Positions 21,048-29,818 of a DNA stretch of 64,000 nt are shown in pieces. The translations under genes were made by a program, and so were the position numbers. Position 1 is the first letter of the stretch. Every line of letters starts with the position of its first letter. Below the pieces are notes generated by a model. It was not told the DNA's origin and did not search any database. It saw nothing but the letters and a program-made list of their open reading frames with translations. The stretch comes from Pseudoalteromonas piscicida (GTDB lineage Bacteria > Pseudomonadota > Gammaproteobacteria > Enterobacterales > Alteromonadaceae). The DNA lies in the NCBI RefSeq assembly GCF_002208135.1, contig NZ_CP021646.1, positions 2,420,001 through 2,484,000 of the forward strand, given 5' to 3'.

Positions 21048-22667
21048 ATGAACCAGTACAACACAGAAAAGGAAGCAATTCAGGTCGAGAAAAAGCTCGG
21101 TAGTATTGTTTTCATCTCGCAAGATCAATCACTTTCTCTGGAGTCAGTGCAAGATTACGCAGCTCAGCCCATGTCCAAAGTAAAGTTAGACGAATTGGCA
21201 CTAAAGGCTAGAATCGAGAAAAACCGTCAATACCTAGACAATAAACTAGCAAATCAAGAAGATATATACGGCGTGACGACTGGTTTTGGTAATTCAGCAA
21301 GTAACCGTATTTCAACTTCTCTCTCTGAAGAATTACAACAAAACCTCATTGCTTATCATGGCTGTGGCGTTGGTGACTACCTTTCAGAGTCTGATTGTGC
21401 TGCAACTTTATTGATCCGCATGAACTGTAATGCCAAGGGCTTTTCAGGTGTTAGTTGGGAATTGCTGGCGCAAATGGAAACCTTCCTAAACAACCGCATT
21501 ATCCCTGCAATCCCTTCAATGGGTTCTGTGGGTGCCAGCGGCGACTTAACACCACTTTCTTATGTCGGTGCAGCGCTCGGTGGTAAGCGAAAGGTATACT
21601 ATCAAGGACAACTACGTGACACCGCCGAAGTATTAGAAGAGCTGAATATTGCGCCATACAAGCTTAAGCCAAAAGAAGGCCTAGCTATCATGAATGGTAC
21701 GTCGGTTATGTCTGCTATCGCCACGAATGCGCTAAAAGATATCCGTCGGGGCATTGATTTAAGCTGTAAACTGATTGCGCTTTATGTCGAGCTTATTGAA
21801 GGTCGTGCGTCACCATTCCACAAACGCGTACACGAACTTAAACCACACCGCGGTCAGCAGATCTGCGCAGAGAAAATTCTAGAACGCCTAACTAACGTTG
21901 ATCAGCGCTTAGGTCGTAGAAACCGTACCGATGACAATATTGAGTTTGGCAAGCAAGAAACATTCAGATTACAAGATAGCTACTCAATTCGCTGCTCTCC
22001 GCAAGTGTTAGGACCATTAATTGATGCTGAGATGTGGGCGTCACAGATCCTAACGACTGAGATCAACTCAGTGAACGATAACCCACTATTCGATGATGAG
22101 AATGACCTTATCCTCAATGCGGGCCACTTCTACGGCGGTCACGTTGCAGCGGTGTGCGACACCCTCAAGCCACTCGTTGCAAACATGGGAGCGTTACTAG
22201 AGCGTGAATTAGGTATTTTGGTTGACGACCGCCTTAACGGTGGTATTTCTAATAACTTAGTTGCGCGCGAAGACCTTGGCGACAAGGCTTGGGTACACCA
22301 CGGCTTCAAAGCAATGCAAATCACGTCATCTTCTCTTGTTGCTGAAGCACTAAAAAATGCAGGCCCGATGTCGGTATTTTCGCGCACAACAGAAGCACTA
22401 AACCAAGATATCGTCAGCATGGGGACTATCGCTGCACGTGACCTTCGTCGTATTACCGACCTTATCAAGCCAGTTATTGCTATTCAGGCAATGGCAATCC
22501 GCCAAGCATTTTATGTTGATGGGAAAGATGCAAAAGCGGAAAAACTCAACGTACTTTCTCGCGAGTTTTTCGACGAAATTTGCAGCAACTTCCAACCCGT
22601 CATTGAAGACAGGCCAATGGATGTCGAAATCAACAATATGGTTAACGCCCTATTTAATGAGCAGTAA
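21048..22667 (+). CDS. altA: Aromatic amino acid (tyrosine) ammonia-lyase, MIO type
   Basis: Non-oxidative deamination of an aromatic amino acid, here most likely L-Tyr to 4-coumarate, the starter of the aryl polyene. The start ATG at 21048 is preferred (GGAAAG just upstream; it fits the family N-terminus) over an in-frame ATG at 20952; this gives 539 aa. The MIO cofactor triad Ala-Ser-Gly is in SVGASGDLTPLSYVG, and the family segment GVTTGFGNSA is present. At the position that sets substrate choice, the sequence is NLIAYHGCGVG: Tyr-His where histidine lyases have Ser-His and the classic Rhodobacter tyrosine lyase has His-Leu. Tyrosine specificity is therefore inferred mainly from cluster context. 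It is separated from altB by a hairpin-containing gap of 137 bp. Confidence 0.88.
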   Translation: MNQYNTEKEAIQVEKKLGSIVFISQDQSLSLESVQDYAAQPMSKVKLDELALKARIEKNRQYLDNKLANQEDIYGVTTGFGNSASNRISTSLSEELQQNLIAYHGCGVGDYLSESDCAATLLIRMNCNAKGFSGVSWELLAQMETFLNNRIIPAIPSMGSVGASGDLTPLSYVGAALGGKRKVYYQGQLRDTAEVLEELNIAPYKLKPKEGLAIMNGTSVMSAIATNALKDIRRGIDLSCKLIALYVELIEGRASPFHKRVHELKPHRGQQICAEKILERLTNVDQRLGRRNRTDDNIEFGKQETFRLQDSYSIRCSPQVLGPLIDAEMWASQILTTEINSVNDNPLFDDENDLILNAGHFYGGHVAAVCDTLKPLVANMGALLERELGILVDDRLNGGISNNLVAREDLGDKAWVHHGFKAMQITSSSLVAEALKNAGPMSVFSRTTEALNQDIVSMGTIAARDLRRITDLIKPVIAIQAMAIRQAFYVDGKDAKAEKLNVLSREFFDEICSNFQPVIEDRPMDVEINNMVNALFNEQ

Positions 22668-22704
22668 CCCTCATTAGGTCATTTTTGAGATGACGCTATG
22701 GCTA

Positions 22705-22732
22705 TAGCTGACAGCTTCACAGTGGTCAGCTA
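22705..22732 (+). terminator. Hairpin between altA and altB
   Basis: TAGCTGAC (22705-22712) pairs perfectly with GTCAGCTA (22725-22732). It sits in the only sizeable gap of the early cluster and has no T-run after it. It may be a partial terminator or RNA-processing site that sets altA levels apart from the downstream genes; function is inferred. Confidence 0.4.
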
Positions 22733-22804
22733 GGGCTGATTGTTGCTCAAAAACCGCTAATGAGACGCAAACTACACACTATAGAAACTAAAAAGGATAT
22801 AAAA

Positions 22805-23098
22805 ATGAGTAGCTTAGAATCAATAACACAATTTATTAAACAAGACATCATTGTAGACAATTTAGAAGTGGTAGATAGCATCGATGAAATCGAAGACGAT
22901 GCTCAACTTATCGGTGATGGCCTTGACTTAGACAGCATCGAAGTGCTCGATCTTGTGGTATCTATCGAGAAAAAATACAACCTTAAGTTCAAAGATTACC
23001 CAGAACAAACCATTCAAGAAAAAATGAAAAATGTCAGTACCTTAGCTAGCTTTGTTCACGAACAAGTTGAAGCACAAACAACAGCTGAAGCTTGTTGA
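22805..23098 (+). CDS. altB: Acyl carrier protein
   Basis: A 97-aa acidic carrier protein. The start ATG at 22805 (MSSLES...) follows AAAAGGAT at a good distance; a longer in-frame reading from 22760 has no such support. The phosphopantetheine attachment Ser is in GLDLDSIEVLDL near residue 42, the usual LDS variant of the DSL motif. It presumably carries the growing aryl-polyene chain for AltD/G/H. It ends 34 bp before altC, whose own first 80 residues are a second carrier domain. Confidence 0.9.
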   Translation: MSSLESITQFIKQDIIVDNLEVVDSIDEIEDDAQLIGDGLDLDSIEVLDLVVSIEKKYNLKFKDYPEQTIQEKMKNVSTLASFVHEQVEAQTTAEAC

Positions 23099-23132
23099 TC
23101 TGACCGTAACCATTTTCGCTTGGAAGGACACC

Positions 23133-24627
23133 ATGCAAACATACAGTGCCATTCGTTCAACACTCATGCAACTGATTGAAGCTGAGTTAGAAGTAGATAA
23201 AGAACAACTAAACGTAGTAAGTGACGACGCCAATTTAATTGAGGCGCCACTGTTTCTCGATTCGGTCGACCTTATGCAGTTATCTGCTGCATGTAAAAAA
23301 GCGTTCCAATTAAAAGACTTGGGCGAATTGAGCACTGTAACTTTGGCGACACTGACACGCCAAATAGCGTTAAACTTAACGCAACAAAAACAAGTAACGC
23401 CCTTAGAGACATGGGCAGATCAAAGCACCTCTCTCAAAGAGGCCGATTTACTCGCACTGATACAGCGTAGTCTAGATTGTGAGATCCTCGGTCAGGTTCG
23501 CTTCATCAAAGACAGCACGCCCTGCGATATCATTGTGAGCACTATGGTGTTATTGGCGCACAATATCACTCCAGTATTGAGTGCAAATGCGGCTGCGAAC
23601 ACCGATGCGTTTAGCTGGCGAGAGCTCTCGCTTACCAAGCAAGAAGTAGAAATTCCGTTTCTTTCCATGACGGCATTTTTACAACACCATAGCGATAAGA
23701 CTATTGGCTTTGAAACATCAGGCAGCACTGGCAAGCCACAAACTTGGCATAAATCCATCGCCTCACTCCATGCAGAAGCTGTCACCTTTGCTGACACTTT
23801 CTCATTTAACGCCGTAGATTATTTTTGTGCTTGCGTTGATATCCGCCACATGTTCGGCTTTATTTGGGCATTTATGCTCCCTCTGCAGCTTGGCAAACCA
23901 GTGAGTTACGAACTTGGCTCTACACCGGACGTACAACCGATAAAAGACAAACAGGTCGGTGTGATCTTAACGCCAACTATGTTTGACTTTGTAGCTGACC
24001 AGCTAAATCAAAACCACTGCTACTTGATAAGCTCTGGTGCACCATTCAAAGGTGAGAAAGAGCAAAAGCTTGCTGACCTCATCTCTACTCTGTCACTTTC
24101 TATACAAGCTTTTGAGGTACTTGGAAGCACTGAAACCGGCGGTATTGGTTATCGTCCGTTAGGCAGCAACGAAACGCACTTTACTAAGTTTACTGCGGTC
24201 GACATTTATCAAAATGCCGAGCACAAAACCATGTTGAGATCGCCTTTTTTAGTGGCTAATTGTGAAGCGTTTGAGCTCAAAGATAAGCTGATTTTCAGCA
24301 ATGAAAACCAATTCACACACGGTGGGCGCGCAGACCAAATATTTAAATATGCAGGTAAACGCTACTCACTACAAAGTATAGAAAAAATCCTCCAAGAACG
24401 CTTTGTGGGACTTCGCCATCGCGTGTTTTTTATTGAGGACAATAACAATAATAAAGGGGCGAGCTGGTTGCCTTCGTCGAAGGACTATCTTGCCCCCTAC
24501 ACTTCAGGACATCAGAAGTTGGTTTAAAGATTTACCCACGCCGCAGGTTCATTTTTTGGCGCAATTTCCAGAAAACGAGCTCGGCAAAATCACCCTCTCG
24601 GCACTACAGGAATGCGTACATGAATAA
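23133..24627 (+). CDS. altC: ACP-AMP-ligase fusion, interrupted by two apparent 1-base losses
   Basis: Starts at ATG 23133 behind GGAAGGA. Residues 1-80 are a carrier domain (attachment Ser in LFLDSVDLMQL). The rest is an adenylate-forming ligase with the P-loop FETSGSTGKPQ near residue 192 and the ATP-site segment GSTETGGIGYR. It should adenylate the coumarate-type starter and load a carrier protein. The frame breaks twice near the end: at the G4 tract 24456-24459 and the C5 tract 24493-24497. Restoring one base at each gives ...KGGELVAFVEGLSCPP, then TLQDIRSWFKDL and the expected C-terminal NELGKITLSAL with the adenylation Lys. Span 1495 nt plus two equals 1497, exactly 499 codons. As printed the protein stops at 24527 and loses the Lys-bearing subdomain. 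The end overlaps altD by 8 bp. Confidence 0.85.
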
Positions 24628-26803
24628 TAAACAACAAACTTTCATTACTGGTTATGGTGTGCTCTGTGCTGCGGGCGAGAATCGCCAAGCACTGCTAACT
24701 AGCATCAAGGAAAACCGTACTGGTATTGACCGCATTAATCGTTTCGACACACAGGGACTAACACACAATGTTGGGGCGCTCGCCATCAACTACGAGAACT
24801 ACAGCACAGAAAGTTTTGAGATGGATTTGGCGAGTCAATACGCTATCCACGCCGTTTCAGAAGCACTTGAGCATGCAAACTTAGCCTTAACTCAGATGGA
24901 CAGTACCCGTGTGGCATTTATTCTCGGTAATGCAAATTGCGGTATGTTTTCATTGATGGAGAGCCTTAAAGGTCAACATCAGTTAGGATTTAAGTTTTAT
25001 CCACCGCATAAAATTGCAACCGATGTCAGTCGCCACTTTGGCATTCAGGGTCCCGTAATGACCTTCACCTCGGCCTGTACCGCAAGTAGCAGTGCCATTG
25101 CTTTTGCTAAGCAACTTATCGAAAACGACCAAGCAGATGTCGTCATTGCTGGCGGTGCAGATGCCCTAAGCGAGCTGGTTTACGGCGGCTTTCAGTCGGT
25201 ACAGTCCTTGAGCCCTGAACCTTGTGCTCCGTACAGCGAAAAAATGGGATTAAGTTTAGGTGAAGGCGCAGGCTTTTTAGTCTTTGAATCGCAAACACAT
25301 GCAAATAAGCGCAACGCAACGCTGCGATATCAATTACTCGCGACGGGGTCGAGCTTAGATGCTCACCACGCTACAGCGCCTAACCCCGAGGGCGATGGTG
25401 TACGCCGCGCTTTTACGCAGACATTGTCCTATGCGCCCGTTGCAGCAAGTGATATTGAATATATCAACAGCCACGGGACTGGTACGCCAGCAAATGATGG
25501 CGCAGAGCTAAAAGGGATCCAATCAGCCATTGGTGAACAGGCCATGCGCGACGTCTCGGTTTCAAGTAGTAAATCTTACTTTGGTCATACCCTTGGTGCC
25601 GCTGGTGCCGTAGAACTTATTTCAACTTTGGTCAGCCAGGATGAAGGACTTCTACCAGCAACACTGGGTGTCGACTCAATAAGATCTTGTTGCCAAGCGT
25701 ATCAATTAGTGACCAATCAGGCGAAACCTCAGGTTGTTGATGTTTTTGCGGTGACTAACTCAGCGTTTGGTGGTCACAACACCAGCATGCTACTCAGTAA
25801 ACACCAGAAAACGTCGATTAACACGGCGCCAAAACCGGTGTATCTACTTGCCGCCACCAGCCTGTCTGATACTGAAGTGTACAATGCTAGACAAAATAGC
25901 ACCGACCACTTTGCTGAATTTAACTTAAAACAGCAGTTCCCTGCACTTTTCCAGCGCCGTACACCGTGTGTTGCTCAATTTGCCTTGGGTGCCTGTCAAT
26001 TTACCTTACAAGACAGCGAGCTCGATCTTGCTCAATTACCACTAGCCGAATTCGCGGCCTACTATGCTAATCCCATTGGCTCGTTGGAAACCTTAGATAA
26101 AAACCTCGCATCATTTCAAGAGGGCATTGCAGAGCTAAAAAGTACACATTTCCCCAATACCGTCGTCAATGCCACATTAGGGCAACTCGCACTCGGGTTC
26201 GGTTTTAAGAACTCAGCCACTTGTGTCAGCGATTTGGGCAATGACTTTTTACATGCGCTTTGGAGCGCAACGCTTGATATGCGTGAGGGCCGCAGCCAAT
26301 ATGCGATGGTATGTAGCTCGCAAGACGATACTGCACTCTCGCAGCAAGTCTGGGCTGCGCATCAATTCCAAGCAAATATCGGTCATTTTTCCAGCGCTGC
26401 TATCTTAGCAACCAGCGAAGTGTTACCTGCAGGCTACCAACCTCTCGCAGAAATCATAGATTTTATTCAGATCAATGATGCGCAGCAGCATCAAGCGCTA
26501 GACAAATTACTAGCAAGCCATGCTAGAGAGCTGAGCCAAGTGGGTAATGTCGTGTTAAGCACTCATCACGATGCAGCGTTTGCCACCATTGCAGCAAGCT
26601 TGGACAGCCACTTACCACAAGCTCAACTTATCAAATATCAACCACAAGCCACGCCTCAACACAGCACAGAATTAGCAGTACGTGCGCTAATGTATGCACT
26701 CAACACCCCAGCTGGTGATACCGAGTTAGATCAAACCCTACTCCTAAGCGTTAATCTCGCGGGAAGTATGACGGGATGTATTTTACGAACAGTAAGGAAA
26801 TAA
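24620..26803 (+). CDS. altD: Fused ketosynthase / chain-length-factor-like protein
   Basis: The protein is 727 aa. Residues 1-400 are a complete FabF-type ketosynthase with the active Cys in TFTSACTASSS, first His in NSHGTGTPAND and Lys-His in SKSYFGHTLGAAG. Residues about 405-727 form a second, shorter thiolase-fold half. It aligns without gaps to the Cys region of the first half (FGFKNSATCVSDLG against FGIQGPVMTFTSAC) with Gly in place of the active Cys, and it lacks the His motifs. This is the pattern of a KS fused to a chain-length factor. In aryl polyene clusters the two are usually separate proteins. It should extend the aryl starter with malonyl units. It overlaps altC and is 1 bp from altE. 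Confidence 0.85.
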   Translation: MNNKQQTFITGYGVLCAAGENRQALLTSIKENRTGIDRINRFDTQGLTHNVGALAINYENYSTESFEMDLASQYAIHAVSEALEHANLALTQMDSTRVAFILGNANCGMFSLMESLKGQHQLGFKFYPPHKIATDVSRHFGIQGPVMTFTSACTASSSAIAFAKQLIENDQADVVIAGGADALSELVYGGFQSVQSLSPEPCAPYSEKMGLSLGEGAGFLVFESQTHANKRNATLRYQLLATGSSLDAHHATAPNPEGDGVRRAFTQTLSYAPVAASDIEYINSHGTGTPANDGAELKGIQSAIGEQAMRDVSVSSSKSYFGHTLGAAGAVELISTLVSQDEGLLPATLGVDSIRSCCQAYQLVTNQAKPQVVDVFAVTNSAFGGHNTSMLLSKHQKTSINTAPKPVYLLAATSLSDTEVYNARQNSTDHFAEFNLKQQFPALFQRRTPCVAQFALGACQFTLQDSELDLAQLPLAEFAAYYANPIGSLETLDKNLASFQEGIAELKSTHFPNTVVNATLGQLALGFGFKNSATCVSDLGNDFLHALWSATLDMREGRSQYAMVCSSQDDTALSQQVWAAHQFQANIGHFSSAAILATSEVLPAGYQPLAEIIDFIQINDAQQHQALDKLLASHARELSQVGNVVLSTHHDAAFATIAASLDSHLPQAQLIKYQPQATPQHSTELAVRALMYALNTPAGDTELDQTLLLSVNLAGSMTGCILRTVRK

Positions 26804-26804
26804 G

Positions 26805-27572
26805 ATGACGACCGTGATCGAAGTGAAGAACTTAAGGAAGGTCTACAAAAGAACACGAAAAGTTGCCGTCGATGACGTCTCTTTTAGCGTTAGCGAAGGC
26901 GAATGTTTTGGACTCCTTGGGCCCAATGGTGCCGGAAAAACCACGACGTTGGAAATACTGCAGGGCTTGCGTAGTGCAACGTCAGGTGAAGTGACGTTAT
27001 TCGGTCTTAATTGGAAGCAGCACGAAACTAAACTCCGCAGCCTTATGGGTGGCGTGATGCAACACAATAACCTTTACGAAAAACTCAAAGTAAAAGAGTG
27101 CGTTGAGCTATTTGCCAGCTTTTACCCAAGCTACACGCCAATTGATACGCTGCTTGAGCGCTTCAATTTAAGCGAGAAAAAAGACGCTTGGCTAAGTGAA
27201 CTCAGTGGCGGACAAAAGCAACGCGTATTTTTGGCGATGGCAGTGGTTGGCCAGCCCAAGTTGGTATTTTTAGATGAGCCAACTACGGGACTTGACCCCA
27301 CGAGTCGTCAGGAATTTTGGCACATCATTAAAGATCTCAAAGAAGCCGGTACCTGTGTGATGTTAACGACCCACTACATGGATGAGGCAGAGTTCTTATG
27401 CGACAACTTAGCCATCATTAATTCAGGTCAAATCATAGAGTCAGGCGCGCCAAGCGACATTATTAATCGCACCTTTGAGACTCCAGTGATTAAAGAACCC
27501 AGAAAAGCCACACTCAACGACGTATTTTTGAAACTCACAGGTTCCACGATGGAGAGGGAAAGTTATGCCTGA
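26805..27572 (+). CDS. altE: ABC-2 type transporter ATP-binding protein
   Basis: Nucleotide-binding subunit of 255 aa: Walker A GPNGAGKTTT near residue 38, signature LSGGQKQR, Walker B LVFLDEPTTGLD, switch His in LTTHYMDEAE. It is of the drug/antibiotic-export DrrA-like class and overlaps the permease gene by 8 bp. The pair sits inside the polyene synthase genes, so export of the finished lipopeptide, or self-protection, is the natural inference. Confidence 0.92.
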   Translation: MTTVIEVKNLRKVYKRTRKVAVDDVSFSVSEGECFGLLGPNGAGKTTTLEILQGLRSATSGEVTLFGLNWKQHETKLRSLMGGVMQHNNLYEKLKVKECVELFASFYPSYTPIDTLLERFNLSEKKDAWLSELSGGQKQRVFLAMAVVGQPKLVFLDEPTTGLDPTSRQEFWHIIKDLKEAGTCVMLTTHYMDEAEFLCDNLAIINSGQIIESGAPSDIINRTFETPVIKEPRKATLNDVFLKLTGSTMERESYA

Positions 27573-28680
27573 GTTAAGTCAAACTAAGTTATATCCATTT
27601 TGGCAATTAATGATGGTCAATATTCGACCTTTTTTCCGTGATAAAGCGGTATTGCTATGGACATTCGGTTTACCTATTTTCATCGCCCTATTGTTGATCC
27701 AAGCCTTCTCCGGTGGACCAAAAATGTCACCTATGAATGTGGTGGTGATGCATGGCGAGCAAATTGAACAGAAATGGCTAAAAGCGATGGAAGAAGATCC
27801 ACTCGTTACCGTTACCCGCCTCTCACAAACCGATTCAATTGTGCTGGAAGACAGTTTTGCTTCTGCTCAGCTGGCGGAAGTGATCAGCTCACCAGGCTCG
27901 GTGCTACGTAAGCTGCAAAATGAGGTGAGCCCTGAAGTCTACCTTGCCCCCAACGCTATGTTTTCTACTCATAACTCCGATGAGTCGTTAATGGCACGTA
28001 ACTATCTATTGCGTCTTAAAGCGCAAGCTAACGGCGAAGAGATGCGAAGCAATGTCATTAGCGTCAAAGGTTATCGCTACACTGACTGGTTGATCCCTGG
28101 GATCATCGTGTTACAAGTCCTTGGTTTAGCACTGGTGTCGATTGCCAACAGCTTAGTTTCGGACAGACAAAACGGCTTTTTCAAGCGTCTACGCCTTTCT
28201 CCTTTCAAACGCCGTGATTACATCATTGGGATCGTACTCGCACGCTTATTCTTATTGGTGTTTCAAATGCTGATCCTGTTCGTCGCATTTCACTTTTTAT
28301 TTGGTTATACGCTGCAAGGAAACGTGCTGGATATCATTGCGGTAATGGCACTTGGGTCATTTTGTATCTGTATGCTCGGCGTGTTAGTCGGCGCCCGCAG
28401 CCAACGAGTTGAAGTCTCATCAGGGATAGCCAACTTACTTTACTTTCCGTTGATGTTCTTGTCGGGCATCTATTTCGACACCGCGAACTTTCCCACTCTA
28501 CTGCGAGAAATAGTGTCGCTACTGCCAACCACTGCATTTTTGGATGCACTGCGCTTAGTCGCAAACCAAGGGGTTGAGCTGGCTGCGGTAAGTCGTCAAC
28601 TGATTATTTTAGGCGTCACCAGTGTGGTGTTCTTCCTCATCGTTTACTTCTGCTTTGATTGGGGAGATGAAAAATCATGA
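27565..28680 (+). CDS. altF: ABC-2 type transporter permease
   Basis: The 371-aa permease has one N-terminal span (LLWTFGLPIFIALLLIQAF), an extracytoplasmic loop of about 130 residues, then five spans in the C-terminal half, including the ABC-2 core with NGFFKRLRLSP and the LMFLSGIYFDTANFP segment. It overlaps altE by 8 bp and altG by 4 bp, so all three are translationally coupled. It works with AltE. Confidence 0.9.
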   Translation: MPELSQTKLYPFWQLMMVNIRPFFRDKAVLLWTFGLPIFIALLLIQAFSGGPKMSPMNVVVMHGEQIEQKWLKAMEEDPLVTVTRLSQTDSIVLEDSFASAQLAEVISSPGSVLRKLQNEVSPEVYLAPNAMFSTHNSDESLMARNYLLRLKAQANGEEMRSNVISVKGYRYTDWLIPGIIVLQVLGLALVSIANSLVSDRQNGFFKRLRLSPFKRRDYIIGIVLARLFLLVFQMLILFVAFHFLFGYTLQGNVLDIIAVMALGSFCICMLGVLVGARSQRVEVSSGIANLLYFPLMFLSGIYFDTANFPTLLREIVSLLPTTAFLDALRLVANQGVELAAVSRQLIILGVTSVVFFLIVYFCFDWGDEKS

Positions 28681-29075
28681 TCACTGATAACTTGCCACAT
28701 AAGGCACCATTTAAGTTTGCAGACAAGATAATCGAACACTCACCAGGAGAGATGATCGTTGGACTGAAGTTTGTCTCGCATAACGAGCCAGGCCTTCAAG
28801 GACATTTTCCGGATGAGCCTATTTTCCCGGGTGTGTTAATCATCGAAACCATGGCGCAGATCAGTGGCTTGTGCTGCAACAACACGCATAAAGGAGGCAT
28901 GCTGTCTTCCATAGAAAAAGCCAAATTTAGCCGCCCTGTTCGCCCCGGCGAAATCATTAAAGTAACGGCAAAATTAGAAACTGAATTTGGTGCTATGGCG
29001 CGCTTCAAAGCACAAGCACATGTTGAAGATGAGTTGGTTGCAAAAGCCGAACTCACGATTGTTTACACGGATTAA
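28677..29075 (+). CDS. altG: FabZ-like hotdog dehydratase
   Basis: A 132-aa 3-hydroxyacyl-ACP dehydratase. The catalytic His and Glu are in GHFPDEPIFPGVLIIETMAQ, the FabZ signature. It should remove water from each 3-hydroxyacyl intermediate to leave the conjugated trans double bonds of the polyene; no enoyl reductase is present in the cluster, which fits retention of the double bonds. It overlaps altF by 4 bp (ATGA). Confidence 0.92.
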   Translation: MITDNLPHKAPFKFADKIIEHSPGEMIVGLKFVSHNEPGLQGHFPDEPIFPGVLIIETMAQISGLCCNNTHKGGMLSSIEKAKFSRPVRPGEIIKVTAKLETEFGAMARFKAQAHVEDELVAKAELTIVYTD

Positions 29076-29086
29076 GGAACTTGGTT

Positions 29087-29818
29087 GTGTTTACTGGAAA
29101 GACAGTAGTAGTGACTGGCGTATCCAAAGGGATAGGCAAAGGCATCGCACTCGCCTTTTTGCAAGGTGGTGCTCGAGTATACGGTATTTGTCGCACACAA
29201 GCCCCCATCGTGGAGTTACACAAACCTGAGTATCAAGCTCGTTTCACTCAACAAAGCGGCAATATTACCGACAGCGAGTTCGTCAACTCTACTATTCGCC
29301 AAGCGATAAGCGACACGGGTCGGGTTGATGTCTTGGTGAATAATGCAGGGATCACGGATGATAGCTTGTTCTCTCAGATGTCGTACGACGCTTTTCATAA
29401 CGTGTTAGATATCAACTTCAAGGGTACATTGCTGTGTTGCCAAGCGGTATTGCCAGTCATGACTAAGCAAGGTGCAGGTAAGATTATCAATATGGTGTCG
29501 CAAAGCGGAATCAGTGGACGTGAGGGTCAAGCCAACTACGCGACCTCAAAAGGCGCAATTATTGGCCTCACTCGGACTATTGCACGGCAATATGGTCACT
29601 GTGGTATTTACTGTAACGCACTCGCTCCGACGTTTATTGCAACCGATATGATTGATGATATCCCCGCAAGCATTATCAACCCGGTGCTTAAACATACCGC
29701 ACTTGGTCGTGTTGGGAGCGTCAAAGAAATTGCTGATGCCACGCTATATCTCGCTTCTTGCGCCTCGAACTACCAAACCGGAAATGTGCTTCGTCTGGAT
29801 GGAGGGCTTGCGGTATGA
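29087..29818 (+). CDS. altH: 3-oxoacyl-ACP reductase (FabG-like)
   Basis: A short-chain dehydrogenase of 243 aa. GTG at 29087 is preferred as the start because AAGGA (29074-29078) lies 8 bp upstream; the TTG at 29081 would be too close. The cofactor loop GVSKGIGKG, the NNAG motif and the catalytic Ser-Tyr-Lys set (SQSG, then YATSK) are all present. It reduces the keto group after each extension. Its stop overlaps the altI start (ATGA). Confidence 0.92.
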   Translation: MFTGKTVVVTGVSKGIGKGIALAFLQGGARVYGICRTQAPIVELHKPEYQARFTQQSGNITDSEFVNSTIRQAISDTGRVDVLVNNAGITDDSLFSQMSYDAFHNVLDINFKGTLLCCQAVLPVMTKQGAGKIINMVSQSGISGREGQANYATSKGAIIGLTRTIARQYGHCGIYCNALAPTFIATDMIDDIPASIINPVLKHTALGRVGSVKEIADATLYLASCASNYQTGNVLRLDGGLAV

